A stretch of 37,627 nucleotides of DNA from JADJOY01 sp046331705 [NCBI: bacterium]. Its GTDB lineage: Bacteria; JADJOY01. Position 1 is the stretch's first letter. The number at the start of each line of letters is the position of its first letter. The translations under genes were made by a program, and so were the position numbers. The notes beneath the pieces were generated by a model. The model searched no databases. It was not told where the DNA came from and was given only the letters and a program-made list of their open reading frames with translations. Below, piece after piece: positions 7,672 to 15,734 of the stretch. The stretch lies in assembly GCA_046331705.1 (NCBI GenBank), contig JAXLQJ010000068.1, positions 1 through 37,627 of the forward strand, written 5' to 3'.

Positions 7672-8952
7672 TCAGGGGGCGATGCGTCGAGCGAGCGCGT
7701 GCCACTCGCGCTCGAGCGTCTCGCGGGAGTCAGGATGCGCAATCTCGATGAGCGCCTTGGCGCGCTCGAACAACGACTTGCCGAAGAGATCGGCCACACC
7801 GTGCTCGGTCACCACGTAGTGCACGTGCTGGCGCGTGGTGACCACACCCGCACCCGGGCGGAGCGTGGCGACGATGCGGGAATCGCCCTTCTTGGCGCGG
7901 CTGGTGAGGGCGATGATCGGCTTGCCGCCCTCGGAGAGCGCGGCGCCGCGCATGAAGTCGAGCTGCCCGCCCACCCCCGAGATGATGCGGTGACCGATCG
8001 AGTCGGCGCACACCTGCCCGGTCAGGTCCACCTCCACCGCCGAGTTGATCGCCGTCACCTTGGGGTTGCGCGCGATCGTGGTGGGCCGATTCACGTACGC
8101 GATGTCGAGGAGCACCACCGCGGGATTGTCGTCGATGTAGTCGTAGAGCTTGCGCGAGCCCGTCGCGAAGCCCGCCACCAGCTTGTCGGGGTGGATCTCC
8201 TTGCGCGAGTTGTCGACGGCGCCGCACTCGATCAACGGCAGCACACCGTCCGAGACCATCTCGGTGTGGATGCCGAGGTGCTTGTGGTCCCCGAGCGCGG
8301 CCAGCACGGCGTCCGGCACCGCGCCGATCCCCATCTGCAGCGTGGCGCCGTCCTCGACCAGCCCGGCCACGTTCCTGCCGATGGCGCGCTCCTCTGGGCT
8401 GAGCTTGGTGGGCGGGCTCTCGGGCAACGGCCGATCCACTTCGATTGCGAAATCGATGCGGCTCACGTGGAGGAATCCATCCCCGTGGGTCCGTGGCATG
8501 CGCGTGTTGATCTCCGCCACCACCACGTCCGCGCACTCCGCCGCCGCGATGGCGACGTCCACGCTCGGGCCTAGCGTGACGTAACCGTGCGCATCGGGCG
8601 GCGAGACCTGCAACAGCGCCACGTTGACCGGCCGGCGCCCCTCGCGAAAGAGGCGCGGGATCTCGGAGAGAAACATCGGCACGTAGTCGTTGCGCTCGGT
8701 GCCGACGGTCCTGCGGACGTTGTGCCCCACGAACAGGTTCGCGATGCGAAAGCTCTCCGCGTACTCGGGCCGCGCGTACGCGGCTTCGCCGCTCGTGTGC
8801 AGGTGAGTCAGCTCGACGTCGCGCAGGCGCGGGGCCTGCTCGACCAGCGCCGCCACCAGATCGAGCGGGGTGGCGGCGCCACCGTGAACGAACACACGGT
8901 GGCCGGATTGAACGCACGCGATGGCTTCAGAGGCGGAAAAGAGGCGACGCAT
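7672..8952 (-). CDS. Acetyl-CoA hydrolase / 4-hydroxybutyrate CoA-transferase family protein
   Basis: A 426-residue cytosolic class I CoA-transferase-type enzyme. The fold motifs seen are the N-terminal VFVHGGAATPLDLVAAL, the mid-protein GIGAVPDAVLAAL, and GIHTEMVSDGV, where the Glu is the expected catalytic residue forming the acyl-glutamyl/CoA intermediate. SGVGGQLDFMRGA and YVVTEHGVADLFGKS follow near the C-terminus. Full length for the family (about 430). The acyl substrate cannot be told from sequence; 4-hydroxybutyrate, acetate and propionate enzymes share these motifs. The ATG at 8950-8952 (MRRLFSASEAI) fits the family start. A GTG five codons upstream is possible, and neither has a clear ribosome site. 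The gene stands alone between unrelated genes. Confidence 0.88.
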   Translation of the reverse strand: MRRLFSASEAIACVQSGHRVFVHGGAATPLDLVAALVEQAPRLRDVELTHLHTSGEAAYARPEYAESFRIANLFVGHNVRRTVGTERNDYVPMFLSEIPRLFREGRRPVNVALLQVSPPDAHGYVTLGPSVDVAIAAAECADVVVAEINTRMPRTHGDGFLHVSRIDFAIEVDRPLPESPPTKLSPEERAIGRNVAGLVEDGATLQMGIGAVPDAVLAALGDHKHLGIHTEMVSDGVLPLIECGAVDNSRKEIHPDKLVAGFATGSRKLYDYIDDNPAVVLLDIAYVNRPTTIARNPKVTAINSAVEVDLTGQVCADSIGHRIISGVGGQLDFMRGAALSEGGKPIIALTSRAKKGDSRIVATLRPGAGVVTTRQHVHYVVTEHGVADLFGKSLFERAKALIEIAHPDSRETLEREWHALARRIAP

Positions 8953-9031
8953 GAGGATGTCTCGCACGAGCGAAGGTGGATGGCGCGGAAGAATGGCCAG
9001 CGACGCGCCTCGCCGGCCAGTGCCCGGATAT

Positions 9032-9071
9032 GCGAGCCACCGGTGCGCGAGTCACCGGTGCGCGAGCCACC
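9032..9071. repeat. Short 15-nt tandem repeat, 2.7 copies
   Basis: The unit GCGAGCCACCGGTGC occurs at 9032-9046, again with one change at 9047-9061, and as a partial 10-nt copy to 9071. It lies in the 172-nt gap between the divergent CoA-transferase and MNT-HEPN genes. No regulator is assigned. Confidence 0.5.
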
Positions 9072-9124
9072 ACGCCGAACCGGTGGGCGCCTGATACTCT
9101 TGGCGCCGATTGGAGACTGGAACG

Positions 9125-9985
9125 GTGAGCGACGGGACGCGCCCGAGAAACGACGACCGCGCCGCGGTGGCGGAGCGGATGCTCCGGCTCTTCGACAAGC
9201 GCGCGGAGATCGAGGCGGTGTGGCTCTTTCCGCCGCGCTCGCGCGGCAGCGCGGGCGCCGCGGGCAGCACCGACCTGGGCGTGCTCTTTCGCGAGGACGC
9301 GACTCCCGCGGACGGCAACGCCTGGCAGGACCGCATGACCCAGGAGCTCGGCCGCGCAGGGGTCGAGCGGCCGCGCGTCGTGCTGCTCGAGCAAGCCGAG
9401 GCGACGCTGCGGCACCGTGCCATCGAGCGCGGCCAGGCGATCTTCTTTCGCGACGCGTTGAAGGTGAAGGAATTCCGCGCCCGCACCTGGATGGAATACG
9501 TCGACCGCGAGGCGCCGATGAGCCAGCGGATCGCGTCGATGCGCGGCGCCGGCGCCAAGCTGAGCGGCGACGCCGGCGGGCACGAGCGCGTCGAGGCCTT
9601 GCGCCAGCACACCGAGCGGATCGGGGCGACGCTGCGTGCGGGCGGGGATCGGTTCGCGACGGATCGCGGCATCCAGGACTCGATCCTCTTCAACCTGTTG
9701 CAGGCCTGCCAGGCGGCGGAGGACCTCTTCGCCGCGTTGCTCGCGCGCACCGGCGAGGGCAGCGAAGACGCCCTCGAGCAGCACGACCCGTTCGAGGCCG
9801 CCATCGAAGGGGGCCTGGTGCCCGTCGATCTGGCCCAGCGCCTCGCCGCCGTGCTCCGGCTGCGCAACGTGGTGCTCTACCGTTACGCCGAGCTCGACCT
9901 CGGGATCGTGCTCAAGCACCTGCCCAACGCCATCGACGCGCTCGACGAGCTTGCCCGGACGTGGGAATCGACCGTCTCGAAATAG
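9125..9985 (+). CDS. Fused MNT-type nucleotidyltransferase + HEPN protein, both sites degenerate
   Basis: A 286-residue protein joining the two halves of an MntA-HepT toxin-antitoxin pair. The N-terminal part aligns with the minimal nucleotidyltransferase motif LFGS-x-ARG...SDIDLxV, but here it reads LFPPRSRG...GSTDLGV (about 34-53). GS has become PP and the first catalytic Asp has become Ser. The C-terminal part is a HEPN/DUF86-like helical domain whose RNase motif Rx4HxY reads RNVVLYRY (about 247-254), with Tyr in place of the catalytic His. In HepT/MntA systems MntA AMPylates HepT near this motif. Here both activities look lost, so a structural or nucleotide-sensing role is as likely as toxin-antitoxin function. 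The GTG at 9125 is chosen because GGAG lies about 9 nt upstream. The PIN-PhoH gene follows 29 nt later, probably co-transcribed. Confidence 0.75.
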   Translation: MSDGTRPRNDDRAAVAERMLRLFDKRAEIEAVWLFPPRSRGSAGAAGSTDLGVLFREDATPADGNAWQDRMTQELGRAGVERPRVVLLEQAEATLRHRAIERGQAIFFRDALKVKEFRARTWMEYVDREAPMSQRIASMRGAGAKLSGDAGGHERVEALRQHTERIGATLRAGGDRFATDRGIQDSILFNLLQACQAAEDLFAALLARTGEGSEDALEQHDPFEAAIEGGLVPVDLAQRLAAVLRLRNVVLYRYAELDLGIVLKHLPNAIDALDELARTWESTVSK

Positions 9986-10014
9986 GCTCGAAATAGGAGT
10001 GTCGCCGGAGGGAC

Positions 10015-11373
10015 ATGGATACCGCCTACGTCGTCGACACCAGCGTCCTGGTCCACGATCCACGCGCGCTCAACGCCTTCCGCAAGACCACCGTCGCCAT
10101 CCCCATCTTCGTGGTGATGGAGCTCGACGATCTCAAGAACAATCGCCGCTTCGAGGTCGCCGCCGCGGCGCGGGTGGCATCCCGCTTCATCTCGTCGCTG
10201 CGCGAGTTCGGGAATCTCTCGGGCGAGGCCGGCGTCCACCATCCCGACCTCGGCACCACCTTCCACATCATCTCCGACGGCAACGGCGGGCTCGACCACC
10301 TGAGCGAGCGCACCAACGATCGCAGCATGGATCTCCTGATCCTCGCGTCGGCGCTCGCGCTCAAGCAGCGCAACGTCTACAAGCGCGTGGTGCTGATCAG
10401 CAAGGACGTGAACCTCCGCATCCTCGCCGACTTCGAGGGACTGGAAGCCGAGGACTACGAGACCGACCGCGTCCAGCTCAGCGACCTCTACACCGGCTTC
10501 CGCATCCTCGACCGGCGGACCGTGCCCTCCGCGGACGAATGGGGCGACGAGAGCGTGCTCGAGCCGCGCGAGCTAGCCCTCACGGATCTGCACCCCAACG
10601 AGTTCGTGGCGGTTCGCAGCGGTCCCGCCGAGCGCGTGTGGCGCTACCAGGCGACCACCGCGCAGCTCGAGCCGGTGCCGAGCGAGTTCCGCGAGCTGGC
10701 CGACGTGCAGCCGCGCAACATCGAGCAGCGGATGGCGCTCGATCTGCTGCTCGATCCGCGCGTGAAGCTGGTGACGTTGATCGGCAAGGCCGGCACCGGC
10801 AAGACGTTCCTCGCCCTCGCGGCCGCGCTCGCGCAGGTGCAAAAAGGCAAGAAGCGACGCGCCTACGAGCGCATCCTGCTCTCGAAGCCGGTGGTCTCGA
10901 TGGGGCAGGACGTGGGCTACCTGCCCGGCGACTTCGACACCAAGATGCAGCCCTGGATGACGTCGTTCTTCGACAACTTCGACCAGCTCATCGACAGCGA
11001 CAACGGCGCCTCCGGCAAGGGCGCCACGCGCGACTCGAAACACTGGGAATACCTCTTCCACTCGCGTCAGCTCGAGGTCCAGGCCATCCACACCATTCGC
11101 GGACGCTCGATCTCCTCGGCGTTCATGGTCATCGACGAAGCCCAGAACTTGACCCCGCACGAGGTGAAGACCGTCATCACCCGCGCCGCCGACGGCACCA
11201 AGGTCGTGCTCGCCGGCGACCCGTATCAGGTCGACAACCACTTCCTCGACCAGCACTCGAACGGGCTGGTGTACGTGACCGAACGGCTCAAGGGCTCGCC
11301 GATCACCGGCACGGTCTTCTTCTCGCGCGGCGAGCGCAGCGAGCTCGCCGAGCTGGCCGCCACCCAGCTCTGA
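10015..11373 (+). CDS. PIN-PhoH family protein (RNase/ATPase)
   Basis: A 452-residue two-domain protein. The N-terminal PIN domain (about 1-145) has the acidic residues expected of a metal-dependent RNase (Asp8 in VVDTSVLVHDP, Asp106, Asp131 in SKDVNLR). The C-terminal PhoH ATPase domain (about 230-450) has a Walker A GKAGTGKT at 257-264 and a Walker B MVIDEAQN at 371-378. PhoH2-type proteins are reported to act as sequence-preferring RNA helicase/RNases. The length is standard. The ATG at 10015 is preceded by GGAGGG. The gene follows the MNT-HEPN fusion in the same direction, so two RNA- or toxin-type families are adjacent. PhoH2 genes often follow a small antitoxin-like gene; the fusion may occupy that place here, which is inference. 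Confidence 0.92.
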   Translation: MDTAYVVDTSVLVHDPRALNAFRKTTVAIPIFVVMELDDLKNNRRFEVAAAARVASRFISSLREFGNLSGEAGVHHPDLGTTFHIISDGNGGLDHLSERTNDRSMDLLILASALALKQRNVYKRVVLISKDVNLRILADFEGLEAEDYETDRVQLSDLYTGFRILDRRTVPSADEWGDESVLEPRELALTDLHPNEFVAVRSGPAERVWRYQATTAQLEPVPSEFRELADVQPRNIEQRMALDLLLDPRVKLVTLIGKAGTGKTFLALAAALAQVQKGKKRRAYERILLSKPVVSMGQDVGYLPGDFDTKMQPWMTSFFDNFDQLIDSDNGASGKGATRDSKHWEYLFHSRQLEVQAIHTIRGRSISSAFMVIDEAQNLTPHEVKTVITRAADGTKVVLAGDPYQVDNHFLDQHSNGLVYVTERLKGSPITGTVFFSRGERSELAELAATQL

Positions 11374-11397
11374 CCGCCACGGCCGCTCGGTCGCCCA

Positions 11398-11417
11398 CCG
11401 TGGGTTCGGTCCCACGG
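11398..11417. terminator. Hairpin after the PIN-PhoH gene
   Basis: A perfect 7-bp stem (CCGTGGG / CCCACGG) with a TTCGGT loop starts 24 nt after the stop of the PIN-PhoH gene, in the gap before the convergent VOC gene. There is no T-tract, so intrinsic termination is uncertain. It could serve as a bidirectional 3'-end structure. Confidence 0.4.
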
Positions 11418-11513
11418 AGACGCACCGGTCCCGCGGCGCGCCCGCGCCCGATCCGTGCGGCGCGAGGGATGGCGCCGCCTCCGCCCCCGGACGAACGGCG
11501 ATCGAACGATTGC

Positions 11514-11930
11514 TCAGCTCGTCGCCGGTTTCGCTTGGCGCTCCAGCAGACAGAAGCCGTGGCCGAAGGGATCCGCGCAGAAGGCGGCCGAGCCGTGCTC
11601 GGGGTTCTCGAAGACCTGCTCGATCCGGCCGCCCGCGTTTTGAACCCGCGCCATCACCGCGCGGAGATCGTGGACGTGGAAGTCCACGTGGACCGGCGTC
11701 CAGTGGCGCTCGTAGCGGCGCCTCTCCGTCGTGTTGGGTGATGGCTGCGAGCCCGCCGGCTTCTCGAGCAGGCACACGTCGAGCCCGCCGAGCCGAAGCA
11801 CGCGCACGCCTGGCACGGGATCGGCCACCCGCTCGAAGCCGAACACGTCGCCGTAGAAGCGCGTGCCGTCGTCGAGGCTCGGCACATCGAGGCTGATCGA
11901 GGCCGTGATCGCGAGCGGCTCGGTGGTCAT
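11514..11930 (-). CDS. Glyoxalase/bleomycin-resistance (VOC) family protein
   Basis: A 138-residue single VOC-domain pair. It has the characteristic ITASISLDVPSLDDGTRFY start, followed by FGFERV, LRLGGLDVCLLE, then HVDFHVHDLRAVMARVQNAGG and a final FADPFGHGFCLLE-like segment (CADPFGHGFCLL). VOC proteins are metal-dependent lyases, dioxygenases or binding proteins, and the substrate cannot be assigned. Possible metal ligands are His in HVDF and Glu in the C-terminal strand. It is 34 nt downstream of the SMI1/KNR4 gene in the same direction, so the two may be co-transcribed. Confidence 0.85.
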   Translation of the reverse strand: MTTEPLAITASISLDVPSLDDGTRFYGDVFGFERVADPVPGVRVLRLGGLDVCLLEKPAGSQPSPNTTERRRYERHWTPVHVDFHVHDLRAVMARVQNAGGRIEQVFENPEHGSAAFCADPFGHGFCLLERQAKPATS

Positions 11931-11964
11931 GCGATCCTCGCAGCGCGACCGGCCGGCCGCGCGC

Positions 11965-12723
11965 TCATTCGTTGACCTGCTCCTCGATCGCCTTCCGCAT
12001 CGTCGCGAGCTGCTCGCCGAGCAGCTCGTCGAACGACTCGCCAGCCGGCGGCGCCTGCGCCAGCTGCTGCACGATCGCCCGCGCGCCGGTCATGTCGTCC
12101 TGATCGAAGGGGAGGTGGCCGAAGCGGCCTCGGCGATCGAAGTAGTAGTAGTCGTGGACGTTGTCGTCCTCGTACCGATAACCGAAGACGATGTACTCGG
12201 CGTTGATTTTCGCCGCCGCCTCGGCCGGCAGCCACGCGGCGAGCTCCGGCCGGCCGCCCCACGCGTGGTCGATGAACTGGAGCAACCCCACCGGGTGCTC
12301 TGCCATCTCGGCCGCCGTGTCCATGGTCAGCGTCTGCCAGGAATCGGCGAACCAGATGCTGTGCAGCGCGCCCTTGGTGGTCCACATCGTGCGCAGCTCG
12401 CGCGGCACCGCGAAGCCGAGCTTCTTCTCGAGTGCCGCGATCGCCTCGGGCGCATCCGGCTTCTTCCACTCGAAGCGGTAGGCGCGGGTGAGGTCCGGAT
12501 CGAACTTGTCGAGGAACGCGTGGAAATCGTCGATCGGCTTCATGTCGAACCCCGCGGACGGTGCTTCGTGGCCAGGCCCTGACCCGACGGGTGCGCTCGG
12601 GACTGCGGCGGGCTTCCGTGGAGTGCCCGGTGCATCGCCGGCACTCGCGAGTGGCGCCGCAAGCGCTGTCGCGAGCGCCAAGCCGAGCACCCTCGTGAGC
12701 ATCCGGAGCGGCTGGATCAGCAT
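11965..12723 (-). CDS. Exported SMI1/KNR4 (SUKH) family protein
   Basis: A 252-residue protein with an N-terminal signal sequence (basic MLIQPLRMLTR, hydrophobic LGLALATALAAPLASA, cut after about residue 28) and a Pro-rich linker. The SMI1/KNR4 domain then covers about 75-220: an ALEKKLGFAVPRELRTMW motif, WQTL, and YYYFDRRGRFGHLPFDQDD. SUKH proteins are mostly cytosolic immunity proteins of polymorphic toxin systems or regulatory scaffolds, so a signal peptide is unusual and hints at periplasmic protection or binding. AAGAAGGC precedes the ATG at 12721-12723. No toxin gene is seen nearby. Confidence 0.72.
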   Translation of the reverse strand: MLIQPLRMLTRVLGLALATALAAPLASAGDAPGTPRKPAAVPSAPVGSGPGHEAPSAGFDMKPIDDFHAFLDKFDPDLTRAYRFEWKKPDAPEAIAALEKKLGFAVPRELRTMWTTKGALHSIWFADSWQTLTMDTAAEMAEHPVGLLQFIDHAWGGRPELAAWLPAEAAAKINAEYIVFGYRYEDDNVHDYYYFDRRGRFGHLPFDQDDMTGARAIVQQLAQAPPAGESFDELLGEQLATMRKAIEEQVNE

Positions 12724-12819
12724 GCCTTCTTTCTACCACCCATCGCGGATCACGTCGGTGGCGTGGCGCGCGCGGATGAATGGCGAGCGACGAACCGGCG
12801 ATACCGAGGCACTCGTCCT

Positions 12820-14265
12820 TCAGAACGCAGGCGGAGCGCCTCCGAGGCCGGACGTATCGATCCCCTCGCAAAGCGCGTTGTCGACGCGCAGGTTGCCGGC
12901 GCCGTCGAGGCTCACGGTCCAGATGGTGTCGTAATCGGTCGACGGCCAGTCCACCGAAGGTGCAGGCGCGCTGCCGCCGTAGGACGCGACCAAGGCCTGA
13001 ATCAGCGGGGGAAAATGCGCGTGCTCCCACGCCAGCAGCACCTTCTTGCCGCTCAGCGCTCCACCCGCGAAGAACTGGTCGATGGTGGCCTGCGCCGCAT
13101 TCGCGTCGTCGGCGCTGCCGAGGGCGAAGCCCGCAGCGAGCTTGTAAGGCAAGCCCGTGGCGACCGTGTACGGCCACACCGTGAGCGCGGGGCGCACGTA
13201 CGAGAAGAGGTTGATGCCGCCAACCTCGAATGCTTGCGCAGGATCGATCGACCACACCTCGTCGGGTGCGATCTTGTCCCGCATGACGTCCGGCAGCGCC
13301 AGCGCGCGCCACTGACCCGTGCCGATGTAATTGCCGTCGTCCCAGTTCTCGCCGCCCGGGTGCGCCTCGGCATGACGCATCAAGTACACGGTCTCGTTGG
13401 TGTTCGCGTTCGCCGGCACCACCACGCCGTCCACGCCAGCCGTGCGCTCGATGACGAACGGCTGCTGCTGATCGCAAGCCGCGGGCGGCACCGGCGACGG
13501 AAGCACCGGATAGGTGACCGGCGGATCGATCGCCGCATCGAACCGCTCGAGCCGCGCGCGTCCCGCCGAGGAGACCGCGATCGCGAACACCGCGTTCGGT
13601 CCTGCGTACGACTCGGGCGCACGAAACTCGTAGCTCTCGAGCTCCACGAGCCCCGCGAGCAACGCACGCGTGGTCTCCCATGGCGCGGAGAACACGTAGA
13701 ACCCGGGCTCGCGAGCGTGGAGGATGCGAGCCGCGAGATCGAGGTTGTCGTCACCGTCTTGGCCGAACGCGAGGCCCTGCGTCAGCCCCTCGAACGAAGC
13801 AGGCTCCGCCACGCCTGGCGGTACCGAATGCGGCCCGTACGACACGGCGAGCGGGTAGCTGTAGGCCGTGGTGCCCTGCAACGTGGTCTGGTTCATCAGC
13901 GCGAACTGCTGGATGTAGCCAATCCCCGCCATGTCGGGATACGCGCCGCTGGTTTGCAGATGCGTCATCGGCTCGAGCGCGATGATCGACCGGACGTTCG
14001 CCCCGCCGAGCACGTCGCTCGCCAGGAACGACGCCATCTCGAGCGACCGCTGCAGGCCCTGGCTCGTGAGGTTGCCCGTTCGCGGATCCACGTCGCCCGC
14101 ACCCTGGAACGCCAGATCGGGGCTCACCACGAACACCAGGTTCGTGTCTGCAGCAGCGAGCGGACCGGGCGAACTGCCGCCCCCTCCACCGCACCCAGCG
14201 CAGGCGATCAGCCCGATGAGAACGAGCAAGACTGGTCGTTCTGGGCACAATCCTCGGGTTGTCAT
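12820..14265 (-). CDS. Lipoprotein with duplicated histidine-phosphatase-like domains
   Basis: A 481-residue lipoprotein. The signal LLVLIGLIACAGCGGGGG carries the lipid Cys at residue 22 or 25, then a Gly/Ser tether. The C-terminal half is a histidine phosphatase (phosphoglycerate-mutase fold): VYLMRHAEAHPGGE supplies the catalytic RHxE-type motif and VLLAWEHAHFPPLI the second His. The N-terminal half begins with a parallel segment, LVFVVSPDLAFQG...LTSQGLQRSLEMASFL, where the RHG motif has become VSPD, so it looks like an inactive duplicate. The enzyme half lies in an envelope lipoprotein, so an extracytoplasmic phosphate ester may be the substrate. GGAGG lies 6 nt before the ATG at 14263-14265. 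A 96-nt gap separates it from the SMI1/KNR4 gene. Substrate unknown. Confidence 0.72.
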   Translation of the reverse strand: MTTRGLCPERPVLLVLIGLIACAGCGGGGGSSPGPLAAADTNLVFVVSPDLAFQGAGDVDPRTGNLTSQGLQRSLEMASFLASDVLGGANVRSIIALEPMTHLQTSGAYPDMAGIGYIQQFALMNQTTLQGTTAYSYPLAVSYGPHSVPPGVAEPASFEGLTQGLAFGQDGDDNLDLAARILHAREPGFYVFSAPWETTRALLAGLVELESYEFRAPESYAGPNAVFAIAVSSAGRARLERFDAAIDPPVTYPVLPSPVPPAACDQQQPFVIERTAGVDGVVVPANANTNETVYLMRHAEAHPGGENWDDGNYIGTGQWRALALPDVMRDKIAPDEVWSIDPAQAFEVGGINLFSYVRPALTVWPYTVATGLPYKLAAGFALGSADDANAAQATIDQFFAGGALSGKKVLLAWEHAHFPPLIQALVASYGGSAPAPSVDWPSTDYDTIWTVSLDGAGNLRVDNALCEGIDTSGLGGAPPAF

Positions 14266-14401
14266 GGCCGCCTCCGGGTCGAGTTGCGCTGTTTCGCCAC
14301 GAATCGAGAAGCGAGTTCACGATACGTGCCGACTCCCTCCGCAACAGTACGGTCGTCACGATGGACCGCCACCGCGGCGCAGCCCGCTCCACCGCGGGTC
14401 G

Positions 14402-14893
14402 TTATCTCGACCCGCCGCCGCGGCGCACGAGCCAGCGCGGCAACGCCGCGAGCGCGTCCTCCTCGGAGAGCGCGCGAGACGCGGCCCAGACCTCCGCGGG
14501 CACCCACTCCGGGAACGGCACCTCGTGGACGGCGTGCTTGCCCGTCGTCGTGTGCTCCTCGCTCACGCGGGCGAGAGCCGGCGCCGGGAAGCACGCCGCC
14601 ACGCGCACGAGCGGCGCCCACACGCGCCGATGCACCAGCGTGATCTTGCCGCCGACCAATCGGCACACGAGCACGTCCTCGTGCCCTTGCACGCGGGACA
14701 GCACGTTGTAGATCGCGTTGGCACGCGGATGCGACCACCAGTTGCCGGAGATCGCTTCCCCTGCGATGTGCTCGATCAGCCTCGGCGCGGATCCTTTCGC
14801 GGACGCCAGCACGATCCCGTGCTCCTCGACGAAGCGCATGGCACTCGCGAGCGTGGCAATCGCCGCCGTCGCATCACGGCGCCGCTCGCTCAC
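14402..14893 (-). CDS. Conserved hypothetical protein, coupled to ASCH gene
   Basis: A 163-residue protein starting MSERRRDATAAIATLASAMRFVEE. It has a compact conserved-looking core: SAKGSAPRLIEHIAGEAISG, NWWSHPRANAIYNVLSRVQ, then VLVCRLVGGKITLVHRRVWAPLVRVA. I recall similar proteins of unknown function in Actinobacteria and Deltaproteobacteria but no named domain. The Trp-Trp-x-His and GGKxTxVHRR stretches could contact nucleic acid, which is a guess. The start is the GTG at 14891-14893, overlapping the stop of the ASCH gene by 4 nt (GTGA). An upstream extension in this frame would lie wholly inside the ASCH gene and is rejected. Confidence 0.72.
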   Translation of the reverse strand: MSERRRDATAAIATLASAMRFVEEHGIVLASAKGSAPRLIEHIAGEAISGNWWSHPRANAIYNVLSRVQGHEDVLVCRLVGGKITLVHRRVWAPLVRVAACFPAPALARVSEEHTTTGKHAVHEVPFPEWVPAEVWAASRALSEEDALAALPRWLVRRGGGSR

Positions 14894-15387
14894 GTTCCAT
14901 TCCCACCGCGCGACCCGCGAGCGGGAATGGTGGCGACCAGCTCGAACACACAGCACGCGACGGGCATATCGGGCGCGGGCTCGCGGCCGATGCGCGCACA
15001 CTCGCGCGAGAAGAAGGCCCAATGCCCTCGCCGCCAGTATCCGAGCGATCCGTCCCCCTCGCCTTCGATCGCCGCATACTCGGCGGTCACCGCGTCGAAC
15101 GGAACGATCTCCACACGAGTGGTCCGCGTGACCAGGACCGGCTCATTTTCGTGGTCGAGGACGATCTCCACATCCCCAGCCTGCGGCAGCGCCTCACCAT
15201 CGGCCTCGTACGCCCAGACTAGCCCCGTGCCGGCGCGCTTACGCCCGGCGACGATCAGCGCAATGAGCTCGGCGGACAGCTCGGCCGAGTCGCCGTAGCC
15301 ATCGAGGCGCAGATTCCCCTCGGGAATCTCGACTCCCGCCGCCACGAGCTTCGCGCGGACCACGTCGAGAGACGGCAGATCCGTCAC
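14890..15387 (-). CDS. ASCH-domain protein
   Basis: A 165-residue protein with the ASCH (ASC-1 homology) fold, a PUA-related beta-barrel that binds RNA or, in some bacterial members, hydrolyses modified nucleosides. The family pattern is clear: GRKRAGTGLVWAYEADGEALPQAGD, VTRTTRVEIVPFDAVTAEYAA, EGEGDGSLGYWRRGHWAFFSRE and a final PDMPVACCVFELV. The start is the GTG at 15385-15387, which overlaps the TGA of the preceding small gene by 4 nt; the upstream residues in this frame are the shadow of that gene. The next gene also begins within its stop codon. It is thus the middle of a tightly coupled three-gene set. Confidence 0.87.
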   Translation of the reverse strand: MTDLPSLDVVRAKLVAAGVEIPEGNLRLDGYGDSAELSAELIALIVAGRKRAGTGLVWAYEADGEALPQAGDVEIVLDHENEPVLVTRTTRVEIVPFDAVTAEYAAIEGEGDGSLGYWRRGHWAFFSRECARIGREPAPDMPVACCVFELVATIPARGSRGGNGT

Positions 15388-15542
15388 GGTGCCACACCCG
15401 TTGGCTGCCGCGTTCCCTGCGGCGCCAGTCGCGGTTGTCCGAGTACCTGCATCACCAAGATCGCCGCGAGAATCCCGATCACCGGCAAGCCGAAGAACCA
15501 CCACACCATCGCCTTCGCTTCGGTCTTGAAGTGGGGCTTCAT
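15384..15542 (-). CDS. 52-aa membrane peptide upstream of ASCH gene
   Basis: A short open frame starting MKPHFKTEAKAM, followed by one transmembrane helix (VWWFFGLPVIGILAAILVMQVLG, about residues 13-35) and a polar Gln/Pro/Arg tail. Its TGA (15386-15384) overlaps the GTG start of the ASCH gene in a GTGA, so translational coupling supports it being a real gene. No strong ribosome site is seen before the ATG at 15540-15542. A basic N-terminus and Trp-flanked helix suggest an inner-membrane peptide. Function unknown. Confidence 0.6.
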   Translation of the reverse strand: MKPHFKTEAKAMVWWFFGLPVIGILAAILVMQVLGQPRLAPQGTRQPTGVAP

Positions 15543-15734
15543 CGCATCATCGAGCCGTTTCCGCCGGTCACAGGGTCGAGCTTCGCCACACGATTTCCGT
15601 CGGCGCTCGTGCCCATCGCCGCGCCGACATGTTCAGACAACACCGCCGAAACGGCATCCCTCGCCCGTGGCCGACGTCGAATTCGTACCTTTCCGAACGA
15701 GTGATTGAAGCGAGAAGTGCCACGCTACTCGCGC

